Shown here: positions 1 to 6,740 of the stretch, piece after piece | Position numbering within the stretch: the stretch's first letter is position 1 | Layout: every line of letters begins with the position of its first letter | Assembly (NCBI GenBank): GCA_024400715.1 | Contig: JAKSMH010000009.1 | Span: 1-16,670, forward strand | Direction of reading: 5' to 3' | Source: Bacteroidales bacterium | Lineage (GTDB): Bacteria > Bacteroidota > Bacteroidia > Bacteroidales > WCHB1-69 | DNA length: 16,670 bases | Notes under the pieces: model-generated | Databases searched by the model: none | Told to the model about the DNA's origin: nothing | Seen by the model: only the letters and a program-made list of their open reading frames with translations | Translations under genes and position numbers: made by a program

Positions 1-1
1 G

Positions 2-571
2 CTCAGCTATAAAAAAACGGAAGTTCGCGACATTCAGATTGGCAAGACCCAGGTAAGCGTGCCGGAGGCACCCCAAAGACCGAAATACGTTGACTATTCC
101 AACAACGACAAAGGATGGTGGTGTGCTGCAGAGTCCTGGGCGACCGGGTCATTTTACCGCGCTTCAAGAAACCTGTGGGGAATATCGCTGAACTTCATCA
201 ACGGGTACCGCTTTTCTGAATACCTGAAAGTCGGCGTGGGCGTGGGCGTTCGCGGCTATTTTACAAACGACGAACTTTTTAGAAAAGAAATCCTGGAAAA
301 GAGGCAAAAACGCGCCATGATTTGCGCACCTATTTTCGTTGACGCGAGAGGGAACTTCATAACCCAACAAACCAGGATGTGCGTCCCATTCTGGAACGCA
401 AGCGTCGGTTACGCCATCCTTGACCAATTTTTCTACACGGCCGGCCTGGGCATCCGCGTGGGACAAAAGAGAAACGATTTCGTCTTCAGCATCAACTATC
501 AGGGACAATTGCTTCCATACGACAACACCTACGTGAACGGAATCAGTTTCAGGATCGGGTACGAATTCTAA
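2..571 (+). CDS. Outer-membrane beta-barrel protein, C-terminal part (5' end outside window)
   Basis: The reading frame is open from the left edge (L-S-Y-K-K...) and runs into the stop at 569-571, so this is the tail of a longer gene. A GTG at 59 could be read as a start, but nothing supports it over a truncated frame. The visible 189 residues show alternating hydrophobic/aromatic strands typical of outer-membrane barrels: a Gly/Val-rich strand (GVGVGVRGYF), several Tyr/Phe-rich strands, and a last strand ending G-Y-E-F with a terminal Phe, the pattern recognised by the BAM machinery. A W-W-C-A motif lies just before the first strand. The next gene starts 32 bp downstream and also encodes an exported protein, so the two may be co-transcribed. 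The exact family and function are unknown; what lies N-terminal of the barrel cannot be seen. Confidence 0.75.
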   Translation, partial: LSYKKTEVRDIQIGKTQVSVPEAPQRPKYVDYSNNDKGWWCAAESWATGSFYRASRNLWGISLNFINGYRFSEYLKVGVGVGVRGYFTNDELFRKEILEKRQKRAMICAPIFVDARGNFITQQTRMCVPFWNASVGYAILDQFFYTAGLGIRVGQKRNDFVFSINYQGQLLPYDNTYVNGISFRIGYEF

Positions 572-603
572 TCATCATTGGCAAAACACGTAAATACCAC
601 ATT

Positions 604-1551
604 ATGAAAAAAACATCATTAATTATTTTGTTGATAACGACTTTGTCCGCCTTCTGCTTCGGACAAGCAAAAAAGCCCACCATCATGGTCATGCCCAGTG
701 ACGTATGGTGCAACACGAACGGCTATATGACAAGTTATGACAACCAGGGGTCAACGCAAAAGATACCCGACTATAAAAATGCTTTGCAGAGCGACCCGGA
801 CCTGTTGCTTGTCATCTCAAAGATAAACACCCTGATGGCGGAGAGAGGATTCCCGTTGAAAGATTTGGAATCCACGCTCAAGTCAATAGAACAAAGAATG
901 GCGGAGGACAACATGACCACCAGCAAGACCTCCGGGGCCGAACTGGCGGAATCCCCACTGGACCGCATAAGAAGGACCGCCAAGGCAGATATAATCATGC
1001 AGATGACGTGGACGGTCAATACAACGGGACCCAAAAAGACAATAACCTTTAACTTGCAGGGCATAGATTCGTACACGAACAAGCAGATCGCGGGAGCTCA
1101 AGGCACCGGCCAACCCTCATTCACCGCAGAAATCCCTGTCCTGCTGGAAGAAGCCGTCATAAATCATATCGATGCCTTTTGCTCCCAACTCCAATCCTAT
1201 TTTGAGGAGCTGCAAAACATAGGCCGCGAGGTGTCGGTGGATATCCGGGTATTCGATACCGGCGAAATGGATCTTGAGACGGAATTCGATGGCGTCGAGC
1301 TATCAGAGATCATTGACGACTGGATGGCTCAAAACACCGTGGAACACAGATTCAACAAGTCTGACGCGAGCGAGAATTTCATCCAATTCGAACAAGTGAG
1401 GATACCCCTCTATAAAATGAACGGGGCAGCCATGGACACGGAAGCGTTTGTCCGCGAATTACGCAATTTCCTGCGCAAAAATTATGAAATCCAATCCAAA
1501 GTAATGACGAGAGGATTGGGAAGAGCTATTTTAGTAATCGGTGAAAAATAA
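604..1551 (+). CDS. Secreted DUF6175-type protein
   Basis: A 315-residue protein with a Sec signal peptide (residues 1-20; K-K-T, hydrophobic core, ending C-F-G before Gln). The Cys in the signal is not in a lipobox. The mature protein opens with K-K-P-T-I-M-V-M-P-S-D, matching my recollection of the DUF6175 family of Bacteroidota; 315 residues fits that family. Residues 126-166 (ADIIMQMTW..., then a strand ending in N-K-Q-I-A) look like the CsgG/TolB-N/FlgO type of alpha/beta fold. A second domain runs from about 208 to 315 (VDIRVFDTG ... GRAILVIG). No catalytic residues are evident. The start has the usual Met-Lys-Lys and lies 32 bp after the barrel gene; the next gene starts 6 bp after the stop, so an operon is likely. 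Function is unknown; an envelope assembly role is inference. Confidence 0.75.
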   Translation: MKKTSLIILLITTLSAFCFGQAKKPTIMVMPSDVWCNTNGYMTSYDNQGSTQKIPDYKNALQSDPDLLLVISKINTLMAERGFPLKDLESTLKSIEQRMAEDNMTTSKTSGAELAESPLDRIRRTAKADIIMQMTWTVNTTGPKKTITFNLQGIDSYTNKQIAGAQGTGQPSFTAEIPVLLEEAVINHIDAFCSQLQSYFEELQNIGREVSVDIRVFDTGEMDLETEFDGVELSEIIDDWMAQNTVEHRFNKSDASENFIQFEQVRIPLYKMNGAAMDTEAFVRELRNFLRKNYEIQSKVMTRGLGRAILVIGEK

Positions 1552-1557
1552 AATTCT

Positions 1558-2514
1558 ATGAAAAAGTTAGCATTATTAATGTTGTCAGCCGCGATGCTGT
1601 TGCCATGGAGCAAGGTTTTCGCACAGACAGACTTTTCCTCAGGAGAGTCCCGTATCCCCTTATCCGTGGTTATACCCGAACAAGTGAACAAACTGTCGCC
1701 CGGATCGGAAAGCTACCTCACGAACAAGCTGAAACAGGCGGCCGCGGCGAACGGGTTGTCCGTGAACGAAGGTCTTTCTCGTTTTTTCATCACGGCGGTA
1801 ATCACGCCGCTCACAAAGGACGTGGTTCCCGGACCGCCTCAGCAAATTGCTCAGAATCTGGAAATAACGCTCTACATTGCCGACGGCTTCGACCAAAAGG
1901 TGTTTGCCACTACAAACGTTACCGCCAAAGGGGTGGGAACCAATGACACCAAGGCATACATTGATGCCGTCAAGCACATCAATGTCAAGTCGAAGGAGTT
2001 GAAGGAATTTACGGAAGAGGGCAAAAAGAAAATCATTGCCTACTATGAGGCGCAATGCGACAACATCATCAAAAAAGCCAACAGCCTGGCCACGCAAAAA
2101 GAGTATGAAGCCGCCATCTACGAGCTGACCGCCATTCCGGATGTTTGCAGCTGCTACGACAAGGCCTTGGCCGCCACCGCCACCATATACCAGCAATACA
2201 TTGACCACCTGTGCGACATAAATCTGGCAAAGGCCAAAATGGCATGGGCAGCCGACCAAAACAGCTTTGGGGCAAGTGCCGCCGGCGAATATCTCGCCTA
2301 TGTTTACCCCGACGCGAAATGCTATGGGGAAGCCATGGACTTATATAAGGAAATAAAGGGAAAGGTGTTGGACGACTGGAAATTTGAAATGAAAATTTAC
2401 CAAGACGGCGTGGACCTGGAAAAGGAACGCATTAAGGCATGGCGCGCCATCGGCGTGGCATTCGGCAACCACCAACAACCGGTCACCACGTACGTAAATT
2501 GGTTATTCCGTTAA
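1558..2514 (+). CDS. Secreted protein with CsgG/TolB-like N-terminal half and helical C-terminal half
   Basis: A 318-residue protein that I do not recognise as a named family. The signal peptide covers residues 1-22 (cleavage expected after V-F-A). Residues 33-165 show a strand (IPLSVVIPE), a helix (LTNKLKQAAAANGLS), a strand (FFITAVITPL), and a strand pair that includes N-L-E-I-T-L-Y-I-A-D, the order found in CsgG/TolB-N type lipoprotein domains. Residues 166-300 are helical with TPR-like character (ATQKEYEAAIYEL; AKAKMAWAADQNS), so two-domain architecture is likely. Cysteines at 167, 197, 199, 219 and 255 are unusual for a small exported protein and could form disulfides. The gene follows the DUF6175 gene by 6 bp with a Met-Lys-Lys start, so the two are probably translated from one mRNA. 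The fold assignment is inference from secondary-structure patterns. Confidence 0.7.
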   Translation: MKKLALLMLSAAMLLPWSKVFAQTDFSSGESRIPLSVVIPEQVNKLSPGSESYLTNKLKQAAAANGLSVNEGLSRFFITAVITPLTKDVVPGPPQQIAQNLEITLYIADGFDQKVFATTNVTAKGVGTNDTKAYIDAVKHINVKSKELKEFTEEGKKKIIAYYEAQCDNIIKKANSLATQKEYEAAIYELTAIPDVCSCYDKALAATATIYQQYIDHLCDINLAKAKMAWAADQNSFGASAAGEYLAYVYPDAKCYGEAMDLYKEIKGKVLDDWKFEMKIYQDGVDLEKERIKAWRAIGVAFGNHQQPVTTYVNWLFR

Positions 2515-2547
2515 AAAACAAATATTAATTTAAAAAACTAATTTATT

Positions 2548-3429
2548 ATGAAAAAAATTTCGTTATTTTTTATTTCAATGTGCCTTTGTTTGGGAATTAA
2601 CGCACAAGTGTTTGAAGGAACATACAAAGATTGTTTTTCTGTGAAATGGGCAGTCAACGAGGATGAAATAGTGGCAAAATACAAGGCATCGGTGGACGAT
2701 AATCCAGAAATCCCGGCGGCATCAAAAGCCATGGCAAAAATGATGGCGAAACCATTGGTCAAAAATATGATGGGAAAGATGGAGATTGAAAGATATATCA
2801 GCCAATATCCAGACGGAAAGTACAACTGTTATATGTGGGTGGATGCCACCAACAACAGAAGTGTAGCATTTTGTCCGGAGTTGGGACGTATAATAGTAAG
2901 AAATCCCAGTGAAGGCAAAGATCGCATCATCTTCCCCAAATTAGGAATAGGCTGCGAATACGAATATCCGGCCTCTGAGACAGCTATTAAAGATGTCTTC
3001 ACGACAACTCATATCCAAGACCCTAAAGAAAATTCTAAAGTTATCAATGGAGTCAACTGCGTTCCAGGAATCTCAGTATTCAGTTATGAACAGGTAGGAG
3101 GTGAATTGGTGGATACAATAACCTACAAAGGGGTTCTGTGCGTGAAAATCCCCGCTAATGGCTATGTACACGCAGACTACCAAATGCTGCCCATCCAACG
3201 CACTACCGAGAATGCTTTTTTATCAGTTACCGAGAACGTCCGTAATATGAAAGACGGAAAGATTGACACAAAAAATTTCGTTTTGCCAGAAGACATTGAT
3301 TTCAAGGATTATAAGAAACTCGCCAAGGAAATCAAGAAAATTGTTAATGATGGCGAAACAAACGAGAAACTGGCTATCCCTTATGACGGAGAAATTCCAG
3401 CTTTGGTTTGGGATATTATCAAAAAATAA
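2548..3429 (+). CDS. Secreted protein of unknown function
   Basis: A 293-residue protein with a clear signal peptide (residues 1-19, ending I-N-A before Gln). I do not recognise the family. The mature part has a Met/Lys/Ala-rich helix around residues 55-78 (SKAMAKMMAKPLVKNMMGKM), then mostly beta sequence containing W-V-D-A-T and Y-K-G-V-L-C-V-K-I-P, and an amphipathic Lys-rich C-terminal helix (DYKKLAKEIKKIV). The layout loosely resembles periplasmic proteins of the DUF4412/GLPGLI kind, but no diagnostic motif is present. It starts 33 bp after the previous stop in a very AT-rich spacer. Its coding sequence looks lower in G+C than the three genes before it. The next gene begins 5 bp after its stop. 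Confidence 0.65.
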   Translation: MKKISLFFISMCLCLGINAQVFEGTYKDCFSVKWAVNEDEIVAKYKASVDDNPEIPAASKAMAKMMAKPLVKNMMGKMEIERYISQYPDGKYNCYMWVDATNNRSVAFCPELGRIIVRNPSEGKDRIIFPKLGIGCEYEYPASETAIKDVFTTTHIQDPKENSKVINGVNCVPGISVFSYEQVGGELVDTITYKGVLCVKIPANGYVHADYQMLPIQRTTENAFLSVTENVRNMKDGKIDTKNFVLPEDIDFKDYKKLAKEIKKIVNDGETNEKLAIPYDGEIPALVWDIIKK

Positions 3430-3434
3430 GTACT

Positions 3435-4442
3435 ATGAAAAAAATATTTTTATTAGTTCTATCATTTTTTTCAATAGAGATTGCGGTTGGACAGTCTCTT
3501 ATGGCAAAAGAAGAGGGTAGAAAATGGGGATTCGTGAATGCAGCAGACTCCTTTGTAGTGGCACCAGAGTATGATGCCGTCGGCGATTTTCTCGGAAATT
3601 ACGCATGGGTAAATAAAGGAGGTAAGGTAAAACGGAACAATTTGCCAGAAGGAGGTAAATGGGGTATGGTAAATGAGGAGGGCAAAATGATTTGCCCATT
3701 GGCGTATGAATTCATCTCCATTCCTTCCAACGATATGGTAGCAGTCAATGTGGGGGGAAAAGTTAATAACAATGTCGTGGAGAACGGGAAATGGGGATTT
3801 GTGGACTTGTCTTCCGGAAATCTAACAGTCCCAGCTGAGTACGACCGTGTAGGCTCCTTCTTTAATGATGCTGTCTGGGTGGTCAAAGATAATTTATATG
3901 GTCTGGTCCGCAAAGATGGCAAATTGAGCATAGAGTGTAAATATCAATATGTTTCCGACTGTTACGACAACCAAGTTGTATGGCTCAAACAGAATGACAA
4001 ATACGCCTTGGCCGATCTAAACGGCAATTTACTCACGGAATTTAAGTTTAAAGACTATAGTGGATTTATAAACAATATCGCCTGGGTACAGAACAATGAA
4101 TCTCTTTATGGCCTGATAAACGGGAAAGGAGAAATAATACTGGAACCACGTTACACCAAGGTGGGATCTTTTTCAAATGGCATAGCAACCGTATATTCAA
4201 AAATGAACGCCATCGGTTTGGTAAATACTGAAGGAAAGGAAATCGCCAGAACAATCTATTCTGAAGCTGCAGAAAATTTCGGAATTACACAGTTTAAAAC
4301 ATCTAACAGAATATTTAGTTACATTTCCCACCCTACTGTTGGCAACGTATGGCTTGACCAAAATGGAAAAACCATTGCCAGAGGTGTTAAAGTCACTTAT
4401 AAAGTTACGGATGTTGTTCCAGAAGATTTGTGGGACTTTTAA
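3435..4442 (+). CDS. Secreted WG-repeat protein
   Basis: A 335-residue protein. The frame is open from an ATG at 3408, but that start would overlap the previous gene and put nine extra residues before the signal peptide; the ATG at 3435 gives a standard Met-Lys-Lys signal ending at about residue 19 (A-V-G). The mature protein is built of WG-type beta repeats. The repeat core (aromatic-Gly-hydrophobic-Val) occurs at W31, W76, W120, Y155, Y190 (Y-A variant), Y225 and I260. From residue 120 the period is exactly 35; the first two intervals are 45 and 44 because each carries an inserted GGKV...GKWG loop. WG repeats generally act as binding or scaffold modules, and no enzyme activity is suggested. 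A non-repeat tail follows residue 275. The gene sits 5 bp after its upstream neighbour and 12 bp before the next, consistent with an operon. Confidence 0.88.
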   Translation: MKKIFLLVLSFFSIEIAVGQSLMAKEEGRKWGFVNAADSFVVAPEYDAVGDFLGNYAWVNKGGKVKRNNLPEGGKWGMVNEEGKMICPLAYEFISIPSNDMVAVNVGGKVNNNVVENGKWGFVDLSSGNLTVPAEYDRVGSFFNDAVWVVKDNLYGLVRKDGKLSIECKYQYVSDCYDNQVVWLKQNDKYALADLNGNLLTEFKFKDYSGFINNIAWVQNNESLYGLINGKGEIILEPRYTKVGSFSNGIATVYSKMNAIGLVNTEGKEIARTIYSEAAENFGITQFKTSNRIFSYISHPTVGNVWLDQNGKTIARGVKVTYKVTDVVPEDLWDF

Positions 4443-4454
4443 ATTATTAATTTT

Positions 4455-5723
4455 ATGAAAAATAAGATACACTTTACCCTATTATTATTTTTGTTCGCGA
4501 CCTTAATGTCTTTTGCTCAAGATAGCCAACAAAAGCCCTATAACAGAAGCTCATTGTATTCTTTATATATCGTCCATCCTGGAATGAGAATGACCGACCA
4601 AATAGGAAAAACATTGTGGGAATTACCTGTGCCGGAAAAATTCAACGACCATTGTCTGAGTTTGCGATTATTAATGGCTGCGGATTCAAAAGAATCAAAA
4701 GGCGACATTGAAGATCTTGAGCAATTCTTCACCGAAAACCAAGTCGCAAAACGACTTGTCGCAAAATGGTTCAACAGAAACAAAGAAACAGGTGCCTTTG
4801 ATATTAATTTGGTGGCAGACAGAGGTTATTACAATGCATCTCAAGCGGATTTGAACATGGCAATGAAAACGGTGCGGGGACAAGCAATGCTGGCTGATGC
4901 CGGTGAACAACTCATACCCAACACCTTTGTTGTGGTGAGCGATGTTACCTACGTGGACAAAAAGTCACAAGCTGAAACAGCAGCAGGAATATTAAATATT
5001 ATCGGTGACATTGCAAGTCTTGCCAGCGGTATATCTAATATGTCAAGTCACAATAATACTGCATCCAGTACGTCAAATCTCGTTAAGAGCATGAGCGATT
5101 TGGGCGGTTCCATCAGCAATATGGTGGCAGGATTTACCGTGAAGATGAATAGCCATTTATTTCAATTGGTTTGGGATGAATCAACCGCCGCTACATTCTA
5201 CAATCAATACTATTTTAACGACCAAAATATCGATGATGCCAAAAAATCAGCTTTTGAAGAAGATGAAAATACTTTCAAACTGAAATATATCGGATCCTAT
5301 AGCGCAATAAGCGATAAAACTGTTATGCGCGGCATTAAAAATGACGAAGAGGTCTTTCGAAAAGTATTAGCTCGCAGCATTGATAAAAATATTGTAAAAC
5401 TTCAAAAAGAATTCGATGTTTTTAAAGTCGTTGTTCCAATTTATAAAGTTCAAAACGATAAGATTTTGGCCCAAATAGGTCTCAAAGAGGGCGTAAGTCC
5501 AGATTCTAAATACGAAGTCATTGAACGAGTGGAGGATGCCGATGGCAATATTTCCTATCAGCGAAAGGGTATTATCCAGCCAGAAGAAAGACAAATTTGG
5601 GACAATCGTTACATGGCAGTTGAAGAAGAAGCCACTAATGCCAATCTGAATTTTACGACCTTCAAGGTGATTTCCGGTTCGGGATTTTACCCTGGTATGC
5701 TTTTGCGAGAAATTAAATTTTAA
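4455..5723 (+). CDS. Secreted CsgG/FlgT-like protein of unknown function
   Basis: A 422-residue protein with a signal peptide (residues 1-21, ending S-F-A before Gln). Residues 35-165 look alpha/beta, with a helix (QAMLADAGEQLI) followed by a strand (NTFVVVSDVTYV), as in CsgG/TolB-N type domains, where a helix precedes the strand stating the measured activity. Residues 172-227 are rich in Gly, Ser, Asn and small hydrophobics (ILNIIGDIASLASGISNMSS) and could form an amphipathic or membrane-associated segment. Residues 322-421 are a beta-rich domain beginning with V-V-V-P-I-Y-K-V and containing GLKEGVSPDSKYEVIE, reminiscent of FlgT C-terminal domains. I do not recognise a named family, and the domain ideas are inference. 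It starts 12 bp after the WG-repeat gene and closes the tightly spaced run. Confidence 0.7.
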   Translation: MKNKIHFTLLLFLFATLMSFAQDSQQKPYNRSSLYSLYIVHPGMRMTDQIGKTLWELPVPEKFNDHCLSLRLLMAADSKESKGDIEDLEQFFTENQVAKRLVAKWFNRNKETGAFDINLVADRGYYNASQADLNMAMKTVRGQAMLADAGEQLIPNTFVVVSDVTYVDKKSQAETAAGILNIIGDIASLASGISNMSSHNNTASSTSNLVKSMSDLGGSISNMVAGFTVKMNSHLFQLVWDESTAATFYNQYYFNDQNIDDAKKSAFEEDENTFKLKYIGSYSAISDKTVMRGIKNDEEVFRKVLARSIDKNIVKLQKEFDVFKVVVPIYKVQNDKILAQIGLKEGVSPDSKYEVIERVEDADGNISYQRKGIIQPEERQIWDNRYMAVEEEATNANLNFTTFKVISGSGFYPGMLLREIKF

Positions 5724-5783
5724 TATTAATTCCCTTTTAATTTTAAACCGACGAGCCGACGGGATATAACTGGCTTGTTTATT

Positions 5784-5984
5784 ATGAAGAAATTATTATT
5801 AATCGCAGGAATAGCAACAATTACCGTGCTATCTTTGTCATCCTGTAAAAAAACTTGTGTATGTAAAGAAAGTAACTCTACTCGTTTACAAACTATAGAA
5901 ATTAGTTCCGGTTCATGTCTTTCATATGCACAAGCATTTGAAAGTGGTAATAATCCAGCTGGTCAACATTGGACTTGCAGATAA
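5784..5984 (+). CDS. Small Cys-rich lipoprotein
   Basis: A 66-residue protein. The frame can be extended three codons to a TTG at 5775, but ATG 5784 gives a proper Met-Lys-Lys start. Residues 1-20 form a lipoprotein signal; the S-L-S-S-C21 lipobox is followed by K-K, so the protein is probably anchored by lipid on Cys21. The remaining 45 residues contain four more cysteines (C25, C27, C45, C65), enough for two disulfide bonds. There is no recognisable domain. It lies 60 bp after the six-gene run and just before a strong terminator, so it may be the last gene of that operon or a separate unit; no clear promoter was seen in the spacer. The family resemblance is to short Bacteroidota lipoproteins of unknown role. 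Confidence 0.65.
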   Translation: MKKLLLIAGIATITVLSLSSCKKTCVCKESNSTRLQTIEISSGSCLSYAQAFESGNNPAGQHWTCR

Positions 5985-6008
5985 TTGAATCTTTTTACCA
6001 AAAATGAG

Positions 6009-6042
6009 AGAGGATGGCTAAAAGTAGTCATCCTCTTTTTTT
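6009..6042 (+). terminator. Rho-independent terminator after the exported-protein cluster
   Basis: A 12-bp stem (AGAGGATGGCTA with TAGTCATCCTCT, one G-T wobble), a four-base loop AAAG, then a run of seven T. It is 24 bp after the lipoprotein stop codon and closes the + strand transcript of the cluster. Confidence 0.9.
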
Positions 6043-6073
6043 GTTGTTCAGAATTATCCCGTTTAATCTTGTT

Positions 6074-6245
6074 GAGATTCCGGTGTTTCCTCCTTACGTC
6101 AGAAACATCGGAATGGCGATGAGTCACGCCTACGCAAGGGCGGCGGCGCAACATAAGAGGTTAAGGTACGTGTGAGAAGCCGCCGCCACTTCTTGACCAA
6201 TGATTCGTCGCCATTCCGACGAAGCGGAGCGAAGGACGGAATCTC
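6074..6245. repeat. Nested palindromic intergenic element (REP/MITE-like)
   Basis: Outer ends GAGATTCCG (6074-6082) and CGGAATCTC (6237-6245) are perfect inverted repeats. Inside them GGAATGGCGATGAGTCA pairs with TGATTCGTCGCCATTCC (two mismatches), and GGCGGCGGC pairs with GCCGCCGCC near the centre, so the whole element can fold back on itself. Each arm also forms its own hairpin: the left arm has a 13-bp stem (ATTCCGGTGTTTC with GAAACATCGGAAT, one wobble); the right arm has ATTCCG/CGGAAT. Pairing may extend to 6068-6253. No transposase is present. Such ATTCCG-rich palindromes occur as dispersed repeats in Bacteroidota genomes. It lies in a 361-bp gene-free stretch (5985-6345) that otherwise holds only the terminator before it and the promoter after it. 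Confidence 0.8.
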
Positions 6246-6303
6246 TTCACAAGACTTAAAGGATAATTTCAATTTTTTCACCTAACACTAACAATAATTT
6301 TTG

Positions 6304-6311
6304 TATATTTG
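6304..6311 (+). promoter_or_regulatory. Bacteroidota -7 promoter box (TATATTTG) for the DksA-like gene
   Basis: TATATTTG followed by CA matches the TAnnTTTG consensus. It is 34 bp before the ATG at 6346. A clear -33 TTTG is not evident. Confidence 0.7.
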
Positions 6312-6345
6312 CAAACTTATTATCAAACAAAAAAATCATAATATT

Positions 6346-6732
6346 ATGCCTGAAAAACCTATCGTAAGATATTCAGATGAAGAGTTGGCAGAATTCAAAG
6401 CGCTGATTGAAGAAAAACTCGCCGAAGCCAGAAAGAATTTAGCCTCCTATTTGGACGCATACAGCAACGCCGGAAACGACACTATGGATACCGCCCCCAC
6501 TTTCAAAAACCTGGAAGAAGGAAATATGGTATTGTCCAAGGAAGAAAACGGACAATTGGCCGCGCGCTTGGACAAATACATTAAGAATCTGGAAGCCGCC
6601 CTAATCCGCATCGAAAACAAAACCTACGGAATCTGCCGCATCACCGGAAAACTCATCCCCAAGGAACGCCTAAAAGTCGTACCTCACGCCACCCTTAGCT
6701 ACGAGGCCAAAGTAAATCAGAACAATAAATAG
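6346..6732 (+). CDS. TraR/DksA-family transcriptional regulator lacking the zinc cysteines
   Basis: A 128-residue protein matching the DksA/TraR-type regulators of Bacteroidota, which bind in the secondary channel of RNA polymerase. Residues 8-92 form the coiled-coil part (EELAEFKALIEEKLAEARK ... AALIRIENK) and include D45, T46, D48 and T49 near the turn. The C-terminal block Y-G-I-C97-R-I-T-G-K-L-I-P-K-E-R-L ... V-P-H-A-T-L-S-Y-E-A corresponds to the DksA zinc finger, but only the first of four cysteines remains; the others are T100, S118 and A121. This loss is, to my knowledge, usual for the Bacteroidota form. The frame extends upstream to a TTG at 6301, but the -7 promoter box lies inside that extension, so ATG 6346 is the start. 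lspA begins 8 bp after the stop, so the two are probably co-transcribed, an arrangement common in this phylum. Confidence 0.9.
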   Translation: MPEKPIVRYSDEELAEFKALIEEKLAEARKNLASYLDAYSNAGNDTMDTAPTFKNLEEGNMVLSKEENGQLAARLDKYIKNLEAALIRIENKTYGICRITGKLIPKERLKVVPHATLSYEAKVNQNNK

Positions 6733-6740
6733 TTTTTTCT

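Noticed and set aside
59..571. GTG at 59 as a true start of the first gene
   Set aside because: The frame is open to the window edge with no signal peptide after the GTG, and an outer-membrane barrel needs one; a truncated gene is more likely.
1660..2259. 199-residue open frame on the minus strand, rich in Gly and Val
   Set aside because: It lies fully inside the secreted protein gene at 1558-2514, which has a signal peptide and operon context; the composition is that of an antisense shadow.
6099..6281. Short minus strand frame inside the palindromic element
   Set aside because: The protein is just the translation of the repeat (EEIPSFAPLRRNG type), which recurs wherever such palindromes occur; not a gene.
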